Positions 6,626 through 15,286 of a stretch of DNA of 20,618 nucleotides are shown piece by piece. The number at the start of each line of letters is the position of its first letter. Within the stretch, counting starts at the first letter, position 1. The DNA comes from Acetobacteraceae bacterium (GTDB taxonomy: Bacteria > Pseudomonadota > Alphaproteobacteria > Zavarziniales > Zavarziniaceae): assembly GCA_947379865.1 (NCBI GenBank), contig CANCOY010000068.1:1-20618 (forward strand). Direction: 5' to 3'. The notes beneath the pieces are model-generated. The model had not been told where the DNA came from. It made no database searches and worked only from the letters and a program-made list of their open reading frames with translations. The translations under genes and the position numbers were made by a program.

Positions 6626-9600
6626 TCAGGGCCTCACCGACCCTGAGATGGGGCGTGTCTTTGCCGGACCACCGCCAGAGCCTGTTACCGGGCTACGGCC
6701 AGCGGTACCGGGTCGAAGGCCGGCTGCCGTCGCGCCATAGACCGCATTAAGGCTGAGGTTTGTATACGCCGCATAAGCATGGACCAGGACGTAATAGGTT
6801 CCGGCCACTGGCGGACTGAAGGTGCAGGTCTCCGTTGAAGACGTCGTATAGGGTGCGCAGTCCAGAAGCACGCCGACGGTCGGGGCCTGCCCGAAGCGGA
6901 CATAGAGATCCGCATCGCCGGTGCTGCCCGTCGTGCTGATGGTAAGGGTGGTATTCCCTGTGGGGACGGTGATTGTGAATGAACGGCTGCTGTCCAGCGC
7001 TGCCGAGGCAATGGCCACCGGAACACCATTCTGCAGGACGGTACCGCCCCCAGAACTCGAAACAAAGTTCGCTGTGACCGACTTGGCCGCCGTCATTGCG
7101 ACTGTACAGGTGCCGGTGCCGGAACACGCACCCGACCAGCCGTTAAAGGTAAAGCCGGTGGACGGGGATGCGGTGAGTACCACACTGGTGCCTGAGGTAA
7201 CGAACATCGAGCAGATTGCGCCACAGGAGATGCCTGTGGGTGAGCTGGTCACCGTCCCCGCTCCAACCTTTGCGATAGACAGCACATAGGTCTGCAGGGC
7301 AAACGTCGCCGTGACCGACTTGGCGGCATTTACAGTCAAGACACAGGTTGATGTGCCCGTGCAGCCGCCAGACCAGCCGGTGAAGGTGGAACCGCTTGCA
7401 GCCGCCGCCGTAAGCGTCACCGATGCGCCTGAGTTGAAGCTTGTCGAGCAGGTTGATCCACAGGAAATTCCTGCGGGCAAACTGGTCACTGTACCAGTTC
7501 CTGTACCTGCGCGTGTAACGGTCACGGCATAGGTAACGATCCTGGCGAAGGTGGCGGTAACCGAACTGGCTGCCGACATGGCCACCGTGCAGGTCCCGGT
7601 GCCGGTGCAGGCGCCAGACCAGCCGGAAAAACTGCTGCCCGATGCGGCAACGGCCCTAAGGGTGACGCTGGTCCCGGAGACGAATGAGGCCGTGCAGGCT
7701 GAGCCACAGGAAATTCCAGTCGGTGTGCTGCTTACCGTGCCTGAGCCGGTCCCACTCCGGCTCACAGTCAGGGCATAGACCGTTCCCTTGGTGAAGGTCG
7801 CCGTAACCGATCTCGCTGCCGACATGGCAACCGTACAGGTGCCAGAGCCACTACACGCGCCCGACCAGCCCGAAAACAGGCTGCCTGAGGCGGGGGTGGC
7901 GGTGAGTATCACATTGGCGCCTGCGGCGAACTGGGCAGAACAGGATGAGGTGCAGGAAATACCAGCAGGCGAACTGCTGACGGAACCAGAGCCCGTGCCG
8001 CCGAAAACAAGCGAGAGTGGATAAGAGGTTATCTGAGTGAAGGTTGCCGCAACCGTGCGGTCGCCGGACATGGTAACAACGCAAGCCCCGGTTCCCGTGC
8101 AGGCCCCCGTCCAGCCCGTAAACGTACTCCCGGTTGCAGCCGTTGCCGTAAGGGTTACCGACGTGCCAGAAACGAAGGTCGCTGAACAGCCCACCCCGCA
8201 TGACACGCCCGCAGGCGAACTGCTGACCATGCCAGACCCGGTACCCGAGCGGCTGACGGATAGTGAATAGGTAATGATCTTGGTGAAGGTGGCCGTCACA
8301 CTTTTGATTTCTGACATTGTGACGGTACAGGCCGCGTTGCCACTGCAGGCACCAGTCCAGCCAGCAAAGGTACTGCCAGCCGCAGGCGTTGCCGACAGGG
8401 TAACCGTGGTCCCTGAAGTGAACGAAGCCGTGCAGGTAGAACCACAGGAGATGCCCGCCGGAAGGCTAGATACGGTGCCAGAACCGGTTCCCCCAAGACT
8501 TACGGAAAGCGCATAGGTCGGAATGACATCGAAGGTCGCCGTGGCGGCGTAATCGGCACTCATGGCCAGCGCGCAGGTTGAACTGCCGGAACAGTCGCCC
8601 GACCAGCCGGCAAAGGTCGATCCGGCCGCAGGTGTTGCCGTAAGGACAACACTGGTTCCTGAGGCGAAGGTTGCAGAACATGTCGTCCCGCAATTGATGC
8701 CTGTAGGCGAACTGGCAACGGTTCCTGTTCCAGCACCACCCTTGGAAACTGTCAGGGTGCGAAGCGTGTTTTCTGCCGTATACGACGCCACGAGCGTGAC
8801 GCCGGTATAGGCCGCATAGCCATTGAGCATGATGTAATAGGTGCCGGCACTCGGTGCTGCCGTGGTGCAGCTTTCGTCATTGCCTACCGGATAGGGGCGG
8901 CAGTCCCAGGCGCTGAGGGTCGGAATCTGGCCGTAAAGGACATAAAGGTCCATGTCGCCCGTGCCACCACTGGTGGACACCACGAGGTTGCTTGCCCCAC
9001 TTGGCAAATCAATCGAGAAGTATTGCTGTGCATTGGTGGCGCCAGCCAGCCCGCTTACGGCAACCCCGTTCTGCAGTGGCGTGGTCCCACCTGCGAGGCT
9101 GCTGTCAAAGGTTGCGGTTACAGCGCTGGCCGCTGACATGGTCACCGTGCACGTGCCGGTGCCGGTGCACGCGCCCGACCAGCCTGTGAAACTTGAGCCG
9201 GTGGCCGGGGTGGCACCAAGGGTGACGCTGGCGCCAGACACAAAGCTGGCGGTACATGTGGTGCCGCAATCAATGCCAGATGGGGAACTTGAAACTGTTC
9301 CCGTTCCCGACCCCGCGCGCGTAACGGTCAAGCCATAGATGGTTGCCGACTGGGTAAAGGTCGCGGTAACCGAAGCCGCCGCAGTCATGGCAACGGTACA
9401 GGTGCCGGTGCCGCTGCAGGCCCCGGACCAGCCTGTAAAGGTGGAGATGCTGTTGGGCGTGGCCGTGAGCGTGACCGAGGTGCCTGTCGTATAGGTTGCA
9501 GAGCACACGGCGCCGCAATTGATGCCTGAGGGCAGGCTCGTCACCGTACCGCTGCCGGTGCCAGACCGCTGGACAGACAGCAAGGTGCCGCTGGATACCG

Positions 9601-12022
9601 CAACATTGGCCGTGTACATGCCACGCCCGTGGGTGGCGGCAACCAGCGTGGAACTGTTCAGCCAGAAGAGCTTCATCACCGCGACATTGGCGGGACCATC
9701 ATTGGTCGTGCTCCACGTGGCGCCGCCATCTTCCGAGGCAAAGACGCCAACTTCTGTTCCGACATAGAGATAGTTGGCATTGGTCGGGTGCCGCTGGATC
9801 GTATAGATTGGCACTGCCGGCAGATTGCCGTGAATGTTTGTCCAACTCGCGCCGCCATTTGTGGTGCGATAAAGGTTTGAGGCGGAATAGCCGCCGAAAC
9901 CGGCGTAGACAGTGGAGGGCGCACCCTTGTCGATCAGCAGGGCCAGCACCATGCGGCCGGGCAGACCTGTGCTGCGGCTGGTGAACGCCGGGGTTGCCGT
10001 GGTGCTGGAGAAGACCTGCCCCGCCGTCGTGCCAAACCACACATTGTTCGAGGAGCCCTCAGCCACGGCAATCTGGCTGACAAGCGAGCCGCTCGACGCG
10101 ACCGACGCCCAGGTCGGCGAAGCGCCATTCACATTGGTGGAGCGCCACAGGCTGCCGCCACCCGCATACATGATCGCCGGATTGTTCGGGTCGAGCGTAA
10201 AGGGCGCGATGAAAAGGGCGTTCGAAAAGGCATCGCCAATGCCGTAGTAGATGTCCTGCGTGGCATAGGTGCCACCCGTCAGGCTGTTATCAAGGCGATC
10301 GGCACGGTGAATGGAGAGATAGACATATTCGCCGTAAACATGGGTCTGGCTTGGCGTGGAGACATCAACCGCCGCGAAACCGCCATCGCCACCATAGTAC
10401 TGCTGCCAGTCCGTGGTGCCGTTGTTGAGATAGACAAGGCTGCCATTGTCCTGGGTGCCGCCGACAATAAGCGGCGAGGTGCCGCCCACCATGAGGCCGG
10501 CACCATCATAGAACTGGGTGACGCCAAGGCCATTGTTAAGGCTTGTCCATCCAGTCGTGGTGCTTGTAACTGCCTGAATATCAGCCGTCTTGTAGATGCC
10601 GCCGTCATTGCCAAAATAGATGGTCCGGTCGGACGTGCCAAAACCGGGAGACGAGACGATCACCTGATGATCCGCATGGGCGGAACTGGGAGCAGCTGTC
10701 CAGTCGCTGATCTGCGTCCAACTGGTGCCGCCGTTGGTGGTGCGCCACAGGTCGAGGCCGCCAACGATGAGATGCTGGGCATTAGTTGGATCTGCCCAGA
10801 TGGCATTTGAATACCAGCCCTGGCCATTCAGGTGATTGGGCGTGCCCCTGAGGGTCCAGTTGGCCCCGCCATCGGTTGATGACCACACCTGGCCGCTGGT
10901 ACCGCTGGAACTGTTGTCGACAGAGATAAAGGCCGTGGTGCCGCTATAGGCGATCTCCTTGCGGCCGCCTGAGTTTGTCGACGTCAGGCTCGACAAGGTC
11001 CAGCTGGCGCCGGCGTCGTTGCTGTAATACATCGCATAATTATAGAAACCGACCCGAACGCTGATGATGGCATTGGTGCCAACAGTGGGCTGGAAGCGGG
11101 CATCCACCACGCTGGCAGTCGAGAACACCTTGGTCCAGGTCACGCCCGCATCGGTGCTGCGATAAAGGCCACCGGCAGAGCTGTTGTTGTCGCTGCAGCG
11201 GACCCCGGTTGATACCCCACCCGTGGCGGCAAGGATGATGCTGGGGTTGGTGGGGTGAACGGTGATCCGGTTGACCTGCAGCCAGTCGATGTTGTTCGCC
11301 GGATTTGTTGCGGAGAGCTGAGCCCAGGTTGCGCCGCCATTGGTCGATTTGAAGATGCCTGCGCCCGGCAGGCTGTCACAATTGTAAAAGCCTTCACCCG
11401 TGCCGGCATAGACCACATTCGGGGCCGCCGCCGAGCGCGCAATCGTGCCCACGGCAAGGCTGGCAAGGAAATCTGCAACCGGCGTCCAGGAAGCGCCACC
11501 ATTGGCGGAAGACCAGATGCCGCCACCGGCGCTGCCGGCCAGGATCTTGGATGCATTGGTGGGATCAATCGAAAGGGCGCGCACCCGTCCGCCGATATTG
11601 CCCGGACCAATCCACGACCAGGAGCCGCTGCTTACACCTGCTGCCAGGGGCGCAGTGATGCCGGCCTTGCCACTGCCCGCGGCGACAAGCCCGGGCAGGG
11701 TGCCCGGCCGCACCATGGTGTTGCGCTTGGCCATGGCCTTGACCGCGCCATTGCGATCCACCAAGCCGTTTTCATCTTTCTGCTGAAGTTTGCGGAAGCG
11801 CGCCCACTCAGCAGGAGAGTCTGGCCGAAGCCCCCCCTCCTCCTCTTCTTCCTCTTCGCTGCCTGCCGCTGAGCCGAGGGTGCGTTCTGTTACATGGGGA
11901 AGCGACTGCACATAAAGCGAGGCCGCGCCACCGAGGGCAATGAAGGCAGCGAGAGCGGCGCCACCAAGGGCGCGCGGCGAGCGTGAAACAGCGCCCAGGA
12001 AAAAAGATTTGAGCCAATTCAT
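6626..12022 (-). CDS. Giant exported BNR-propeller protein with InlB-B-like repeats and two PPC domains
   Basis: A 1,798-aa protein. Residues 1-40 form a basic N-terminus plus hydrophobic segment (ALGGAALAAFIALGGAASLY), either a Sec signal or an anchor. A run of seven Glu follows at 56-62. From about 131 to 810 lies a sortilin/VPS10- and sialidase-like propeller region, opening with WIGPGNIGGRVRAL and carrying at least eight Asp-box-type motifs (for example STNGGATW, SSTDGGANW, SEDGGATW). Nine repeats of about 81 aa follow: two (814 to about 970), then a pre-peptidase-C-terminal-like domain (about 977-1080), then seven (1087 to about 1652). A second PPC-like domain (about 1660-1762) and a basic tail end the protein. 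Each repeat matches the divergent InlB B-repeat fold (GTGTVSSSPSGI, FTGWSGAC). There is no protease triad and no recognised sorting signal. A role in adhesion, matrix or carbohydrate binding is inferred. ATG at 12022 has AGGTG 8 nt upstream; ATG at 12073 is the alternative. Confidence 0.88.
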   Translation of the reverse strand: MNWLKSFFLGAVSRSPRALGGAALAAFIALGGAASLYVQSLPHVTERTLGSAAGSEEEEEEEGGLRPDSPAEWARFRKLQQKDENGLVDRNGAVKAMAKRNTMVRPGTLPGLVAAGSGKAGITAPLAAGVSSGSWSWIGPGNIGGRVRALSIDPTNASKILAGSAGGGIWSSANGGASWTPVADFLASLAVGTIARSAAAPNVVYAGTGEGFYNCDSLPGAGIFKSTNGGATWAQLSATNPANNIDWLQVNRITVHPTNPSIILAATGGVSTGVRCSDNNSSAGGLYRSTDAGVTWTKVFSTASVVDARFQPTVGTNAIISVRVGFYNYAMYYSNDAGASWTLSSLTSTNSGGRKEIAYSGTTAFISVDNSSSGTSGQVWSSTDGGANWTLRGTPNHLNGQGWYSNAIWADPTNAQHLIVGGLDLWRTTNGGTSWTQISDWTAAPSSAHADHQVIVSSPGFGTSDRTIYFGNDGGIYKTADIQAVTSTTTGWTSLNNGLGVTQFYDGAGLMVGGTSPLIVGGTQDNGSLVYLNNGTTDWQQYYGGDGGFAAVDVSTPSQTHVYGEYVYLSIHRADRLDNSLTGGTYATQDIYYGIGDAFSNALFIAPFTLDPNNPAIMYAGGGSLWRSTNVNGASPTWASVASSGSLVSQIAVAEGSSNNVWFGTTAGQVFSSTTATPAFTSRSTGLPGRMVLALLIDKGAPSTVYAGFGGYSASNLYRTTNGGASWTNIHGNLPAVPIYTIQRHPTNANYLYVGTEVGVFASEDGGATWSTTNDGPANVAVMKLFWLNSSTLVAATHGRGMYTANVAVSSGTLLSVQRSGTGSGTVTSLPSGINCGAVCSATYTTGTSVTLTATPNSISTFTGWSGACSGTGTCTVAMTAAASVTATFTQSATIYGLTVTRAGSGTGTVSSSPSGIDCGTTCTASFVSGASVTLGATPATGSSFTGWSGACTGTGTCTVTMSAASAVTATFDSSLAGGTTPLQNGVAVSGLAGATNAQQYFSIDLPSGASNLVVSTSGGTGDMDLYVLYGQIPTLSAWDCRPYPVGNDESCTTAAPSAGTYYIMLNGYAAYTGVTLVASYTAENTLRTLTVSKGGAGTGTVASSPTGINCGTTCSATFASGTSVVLTATPAAGSTFAGWSGDCSGSSTCALAMSADYAATATFDVIPTYALSVSLGGTGSGTVSSLPAGISCGSTCTASFTSGTTVTLSATPAAGSTFAGWTGACSGNAACTVTMSEIKSVTATFTKIITYSLSVSRSGTGSGMVSSSPAGVSCGVGCSATFVSGTSVTLTATAATGSTFTGWTGACTGTGACVVTMSGDRTVAATFTQITSYPLSLVFGGTGSGSVSSSPAGISCTSSCSAQFAAGANVILTATPASGSLFSGWSGACSGSGTCTVAMSAARSVTATFTKGTVYALTVSRSGTGSGTVSSTPTGISCGSACTASFVSGTSVTLRAVAASGSSFSGWSGACTGTGTCTVAMSAASSVTATFARIVTYAVTVTRAGTGTGTVTSLPAGISCGSTCSTSFNSGASVTLTAAAASGSTFTGWSGGCTGTSTCVLTVNAAKSVTATFALQTYVLSIAKVGAGTVTSSPTGISCGAICSMFVTSGTSVVLTASPSTGFTFNGWSGACSGTGTCTVAMTAAKSVTANFVSSSGGGTVLQNGVPVAIASAALDSSRSFTITVPTGNTTLTISTTGSTGDADLYVRFGQAPTVGVLLDCAPYTTSSTETCTFSPPVAGTYYVLVHAYAAYTNLSLNAVYGATAAGLRPGTAGRSPVTGSGGGPAKTRPISGSVRP
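7066..8764 (-). repeat. InlB-B-like repeats 3-9 (coding)
   Basis: Seven tandem units of about 243 bp inside the giant gene, starting after the first PPC-like domain. The four-Cys pattern is kept in every unit, though the Gly flanks vary (unit 6 has CTSSC). Unit 9 has a slightly shortened first strand. The units are diverged but share stretches of nucleotide identity, which also produce repeated antisense open frames. Confidence 0.8.
9110..9583 (-). repeat. InlB-B-like repeats 1-2 (coding)
   Basis: Two tandem units of about 82 codons inside the giant gene, beginning at 9583 and 9337. Each encodes two Cys pairs in the contexts G-I-x-C-G-x-x-C and G-A-C-x-G-T-G-T-C, ending in V-T-A-T-F. Confidence 0.8.
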
Positions 12023-12170
12023 CTGCAAGGCACCTAAGATTTTGCCGCCCGGGCGTTTGCCGACAATCAGCAAGCACCATGCCAGAGCCTATACTCTGCA
12101 CGGGAAGCAAATCTGGACACCCAACAGATCAACCGAAATGGCTGCGTCTGGCTAAAGCTTGTCGGTTTTG

Positions 12171-12205
12171 GCGGCTTTACCCAGAGCAGGGCCGGGCAAA
12201 GCCGC
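12171..12205 (-). terminator. Hairpin between the SDR gene and the giant gene
   Basis: GCGGCTTT (12171-12178) pairs exactly with AAAGCCGC (12198-12205), and CCC/GGG inside extends the stem past a mismatch. It lies 34 nt past the SDR stop and well before the giant gene start at 12022, so it plausibly separates two transcripts. It has no T-tract. The 216-bp gap 12023-12238 must hold the giant gene promoter, but I could not assign one. Confidence 0.4.
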
Positions 12206-12238
12206 ACTGGCGCGCGACGCGCCAAACAAAACGAACCG

Positions 12239-13129
12239 TCATGTCCGGGGCTTGTCCCCATCGGCCTGATTGAGACGGCGTATCTCGTTGGGGCGGCCGG
12301 TGCTGCCCTGGGTGAAGCCCGCAACGCCACTTGTCCGTCGACCGCGTTTCTGTGACTCGATGAAGCGCGGCCCTGCCGCCAGCATGCCGCCATCGGCAGT
12401 AATCGTCTGTCCAGTGACGAATATGCTGGCCGATGTGCTCAGGAAATGGACAACGTCGGCCAGATGCTCGGGCAGGCCACGCTCCGGCCAGGGCTGCACC
12501 GTGGCAATGGCCCGGTCGGCATCCTCGAAATCGCCACCGTGCATCAACGGCGTATAGACGGCCCCTGGGCAGATGGCGTTGACGCGGATGTGGTATGCGG
12601 CCAGTTCGACGGCACTGGTCCGTGTCAGGCTGATGACAGCGGCCTTTGCAGCAGAATAGGCGTGGGGACCAATACCACCGGCCATGCCGGCGACAGAGGC
12701 GGTATTGACGATGGCGCCCCCCTGCCCTGCGGCGATCATCTGCCGGGCCGCATGTTTGGTGCCATAGAACACCCCATCCAGCAGAACATGAAAGGTGCGC
12801 TGCCAGTCTTCTGCCGAGGTTTCGGTGATGGGGCCAATGGCGCCGCCCAGGCCAGCATTGTTGAACATCACGTCGATCCGGCCAAAGCGCGCCACTGCGC
12901 GCTCCACCAACCGCGCCACCTCTGCTTCCACCGTGACATCACAGGGCTCAAAGCCGAGGCGTGTCGCGTCACCACCAAGCCGCTCCAGCGCCTCGGCACC
13001 TGCTGCGGCATTGACGTCGGCAATGACCACCGCAGCTCCTGCTTGCGCAAGACGCTGCGCCGAGGCAAAGCCGATGCCACTTGCACCACCCGTGACGACG
13101 GCCACGCGGCCCTGCAGATCTTCTGTCAT
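12239..13129 (-). CDS. Classical short-chain dehydrogenase/reductase (SDR)
   Basis: A 296-aa classical SDR. The cofactor motif TGGASGIG is at 13-20. Asp38 at the end of the second strand (VVIADVN) indicates NAD(H) preference. CDV is at 63-65 and NNAG at 90-93. The catalytic set is Ser145, Tyr158 and Lys162 (YSAAK). A C-terminal extension of about 45 residues after the usual ADGG motif is Arg/Gly-rich and unlike the core. It probably oxidises a secondary alcohol or reduces a ketone; the substrate is unknown. ATG at 13129 has GAGGGGG about 8 nt upstream. It is the last gene of a likely three-gene operon, starting 39 nt after the phosphotransferase stop. Confidence 0.88.
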   Translation of the reverse strand: MTEDLQGRVAVVTGGASGIGFASAQRLAQAGAAVVIADVNAAAGAEALERLGGDATRLGFEPCDVTVEAEVARLVERAVARFGRIDVMFNNAGLGGAIGPITETSAEDWQRTFHVLLDGVFYGTKHAARQMIAAGQGGAIVNTASVAGMAGGIGPHAYSAAKAAVISLTRTSAVELAAYHIRVNAICPGAVYTPLMHGGDFEDADRAIATVQPWPERGLPEHLADVVHFLSTSASIFVTGQTITADGGMLAAGPRFIESQKRGRRTSGVAGFTQGSTGRPNEIRRLNQADGDKPRT

Positions 13130-13168
13130 GTCAAAAACCCCCTCTTGTCATCTGCCATTTGACTTTTT

Positions 13169-14206
13169 TCACAGCGCGCTGAGGCGGCGCAGGGCCACAT
13201 TGTCGGTCAGCACGGCGTGATCTGCCGACAGCAGGCCTGCATCCACCCGCTGCAGCAGGTGCCGCAGCATCAGCACAGCAATCTTGAGAGCCGAGAAATG
13301 GCGAAACCATGCCGGCTCCCTGATACGGACACCAGCAACAGCCTCGTAATGGGCCAAGGCCTCGGCCTCCCCCGGAAAGCCTGGCAGTGGCTGGCCACGC
13401 GCCCGCATGGCATTCATTTCCAGAAACCAGAACAGATCGAGTTCCCGTGGTCCAAGCGTTGCCAGTTCCCAGTCCAGCAGGGCAACCAGGCGAAAATCAC
13501 GGAACACCGCATTGGCCGGCCGCGCGTCGCCCCACGAAAGCGCGCCATCAAAGATTTCGGGCAGGGTCGCGAAAGCCCGCGCAAAAGCCGAGGTGATGAG
13601 CGGCTGCGGCGCCGATGACGCGCCCCAGAGGAAAAGGTCATGCAGCCAGGCCAACTCCCGGGCCAGCGGCGTTGCACCCTCGGCATCGCGGGCCAGGGCG
13701 GCGAGACCCAGGTCTTGCGGGTCGCGGCGTTGCAGGGCGGCAAGGGCACGGATCATTTCATCGTGCACCTTGCGCTGCACCATGGCCGGGGCATCGAACA
13801 GAAAACCCGCTTCCATGAACGATGGCCTGTCGTCGGCGGGGACGAGGCCCTCCACGCGTTCCATCACATAGAACGGCCGGCCGACGACCGTCCCCGACCA
13901 GTCCTCGCCCACCACCTGGGGCACAGGCGGCCAGCCTGCCGCCAGCGCCTTGAGGCAACGATGCTCCCGCGACAGATCATAGACGCGGAACATGGAGAGG
14001 CCGGCCGGCGCCATTTTCATAACCAGCCGCCGTACCGGAACACCGCCACGTGTGGCCACGTCCAGAAAGATCGTTTCGTTCGACCAGCCCCCGCCGGCCG
14101 GCGTACCCGCAAAGCTGACCGGCACAGCCCCCGGTGCGCCCAGACGCTCGCCAAGCCACAGGGCAAAACCGGGGTCTGCCGCAATCCGTTCGCCGGTCCC
14201 GGTCAT
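13169..14206 (-). CDS. APH-family phosphotransferase (acyl-CoA-pathway type)
   Basis: A 345-aa kinase-fold protein of the aminoglycoside phosphotransferase superfamily. It resembles the subgroup that includes the kinase domain of ACAD10/11 and LvaA of levulinate catabolism, which phosphorylate 4-hydroxyacyl-CoAs. The ATP-binding Lys is probably Lys64 (LVMKMAP). The catalytic loop is WGDARPAN with Asp227 and Asn232; Trp-Gly replaces the usual His-Gly of antibiotic kinases, as in this metabolic subgroup. The metal-binding motif is LLDWE (Asp245). A role in acyl or alcohol substrate activation is more likely than antibiotic resistance. The start at 14206 lies 1 nt after the stop of the upstream gene, indicating translational coupling. 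An upstream frame to 14380 only overlaps that gene and is rejected. Confidence 0.85.
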   Translation of the reverse strand: MTGTGERIAADPGFALWLGERLGAPGAVPVSFAGTPAGGGWSNETIFLDVATRGGVPVRRLVMKMAPAGLSMFRVYDLSREHRCLKALAAGWPPVPQVVGEDWSGTVVGRPFYVMERVEGLVPADDRPSFMEAGFLFDAPAMVQRKVHDEMIRALAALQRRDPQDLGLAALARDAEGATPLARELAWLHDLFLWGASSAPQPLITSAFARAFATLPEIFDGALSWGDARPANAVFRDFRLVALLDWELATLGPRELDLFWFLEMNAMRARGQPLPGFPGEAEALAHYEAVAGVRIREPAWFRHFSALKIAVLMLRHLLQRVDAGLLSADHAVLTDNVALRRLSAL

Positions 14207-14207
14207 C

Positions 14208-14600
14208 TCAGTCGATCGGGCTTTCCTGCCACAGGCCTGCGGCCTCGCGGGCATTCCAGACTTCCACGATCTTGCCCCCCACCACCCGGAAGATCTCGAT
14301 CCCGGCCAGTTCATAGGTCTTGCCATTGGTCTGGCGGGTCCAGCCATTCCAGGCAATGGCAACCTTGTCCCCCTCGGCAATCACCAGGGTATTGTCGAAC
14401 CGGATTTCGGGGCAGAGATCAAGAAGATCAGAGAGACGCTTCATGGACTGCGCCAGATCGAGTTTTTCCAGCTTGCCCGGTTTGTGACGCCAGGTCTCTG
14501 GAGCAATCAGATCCTGCACCAGATCCAGCCGACGCTGATTGTAAAGCTGGTAGATATAGAGGTCGATCACCTCTCGCGGGCTGCGCACGTCACCCTGCAT
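14208..14600 (-). CDS. NTF2-like / SnoaL-like family protein
   Basis: A 130-aa protein of the NTF2 cone fold. Residues 8-30 form the opening helices (REVIDLYIYQLYNQRRLDLV). The sheet has the recognisable pattern LVIAEGDKVAIAWNGWTRQ followed by AGIEIFRVVGGKIVEVWNA. It could act as a small isomerase, dehydratase or cyclase, or as a binding protein; the fold does not specify which. ATG at 14600 has GGGGGA 5 nt upstream. It is the promoter-proximal gene of the operon with the phosphotransferase and the SDR. SnoaL-like proteins often accompany SDRs in polyketide, steroid or xenobiotic pathways. Confidence 0.8.
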   Translation of the reverse strand: MQGDVRSPREVIDLYIYQLYNQRRLDLVQDLIAPETWRHKPGKLEKLDLAQSMKRLSDLLDLCPEIRFDNTLVIAEGDKVAIAWNGWTRQTNGKTYELAGIEIFRVVGGKIVEVWNAREAAGLWQESPID

Positions 14601-14636
14601 CCTGATCCCCCAGCGTGGGTTACGTCCAAGTGCACG

Positions 14637-14665
14637 ATCCTAATTCATTTTAGATTTACCACCAA
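14637..14665 (-). promoter_or_regulatory. Candidate promoter of the SnoaL-phosphotransferase-SDR operon
   Basis: On the minus strand TTGGTG (14665-14660) is separated by 17 nt from TAGGAT (14642-14637). The spacer is AT-rich. The -35 is weak (three of six) and the -10 moderate (four of six). Transcription would start near 14630, about 30 nt before the ATG. Confidence 0.35.
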
Positions 14666-14694
14666 TGGGAATGTCTTACCCCCTCCTCCACCAT

Positions 14695-15171
14695 CTACTT
14701 CACAAAGGCGGCCCGTCTGACCATGCCGCCATCGTAATGGCCTGGGATCTGACAGGCGAATTCAACAAAATCCTTCACGTCCTTGTCGAAGCGCCAGGTC
14801 AGTTCCCTTGTCTCACCGGGGGCAAGGGTCAGGGCGGTGGCATCATCTTGATGCTTCATGTCGGGCATTTGCGCCATCATGGCGGCGTGTGCCCGCTGTG
14901 ATGCCCTGTCACCAATGGTGAATTCATGCGGCGCGGCACCGGTATTGGTGACAACGAACCGAACCACCTCATTGCGATGTACTGCGGGCAGATCCAGGTC
15001 AATCCGCAATGCATCCGTTAATCGAACAGCAACCGTCCGGGTTGCCTCTGCGGCGGTGGCTGGCGAACCAAAGGTATAATGGACTGCCCCATGTGTCCCT
15101 GTTGCCCAGGCAGCAGGCGCAGCAGCAAGCAGGGCAACAACGCAAGCAGTTATGCGAGGTCCGGTAAACAT
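14695..15171 (-). CDS. Periplasmic cupredoxin (plastocyanin/azurin-like)
   Basis: A 158-aa exported blue-copper-type protein. A Sec signal peptide spans residues 1-23 (ITACVVALLAAAPAAWA), with likely cleavage after AWA. The type 1 copper ligands are visible as His82 (PHEFTIGD), Cys140, His145 and Met150 (FACQIPGHYDGGM). A Met/His-rich loop lies between them (His95, Met98, Met99, Met102, Met105, His107), as in cupredoxins linked to copper handling. It could carry electrons or bind copper in the periplasm. ATG at 15171 is preferred because it gives a clean signal peptide; in-frame GTG (15177) and TTG (15186) are alternatives, with GGGA just upstream. It is divergent from the PhyH-P450 pair and stops 95 nt from the SnoaL gene. 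Confidence 0.85.
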   Translation of the reverse strand: MFTGPRITACVVALLAAAPAAWATGTHGAVHYTFGSPATAAEATRTVAVRLTDALRIDLDLPAVHRNEVVRFVVTNTGAAPHEFTIGDRASQRAHAAMMAQMPDMKHQDDATALTLAPGETRELTWRFDKDVKDFVEFACQIPGHYDGGMVRRAAFVK

Positions 15172-15286
15172 CGACACGAGTCCCAAGAATGACGGCGGAT
15201 CTGCACCATCACAGACCGACCTCGTCAGGCTAGGGTGTCATGCCGCGCCTGTCACGACGGCAAATGTTTTCAGGCTGCTGGATTCG

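Noticed and set aside
7311..9338. Series of similar plus-strand open frames of about 75-80 codons (Val/Pro-rich)
   Set aside because: They are mirror images of the InlB-B-like repeats on the other strand. Their similarity to each other comes from the coding repeats.
7066..9583. CRISPR array or noncoding tandem repeat
   Set aside because: Units are about 243 bp, diverged, and continuously in frame within a protein gene. There are no short identical repeats with unique spacers.
13169..14206. Aminoglycoside resistance kinase
   Set aside because: The catalytic loop is WGDARPAN rather than HGDxxxxN, and the neighbours are metabolic enzymes, so an acyl or alcohol kinase is more likely.
13169..14380. 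Phosphotransferase starting at 14380 instead of 14206
   Set aside because: The extra 58 residues lie entirely over the SnoaL-like gene, are Arg/Pro/Gly-rich and match no kinase N-terminus. The 14206 start is coupled to the preceding stop.
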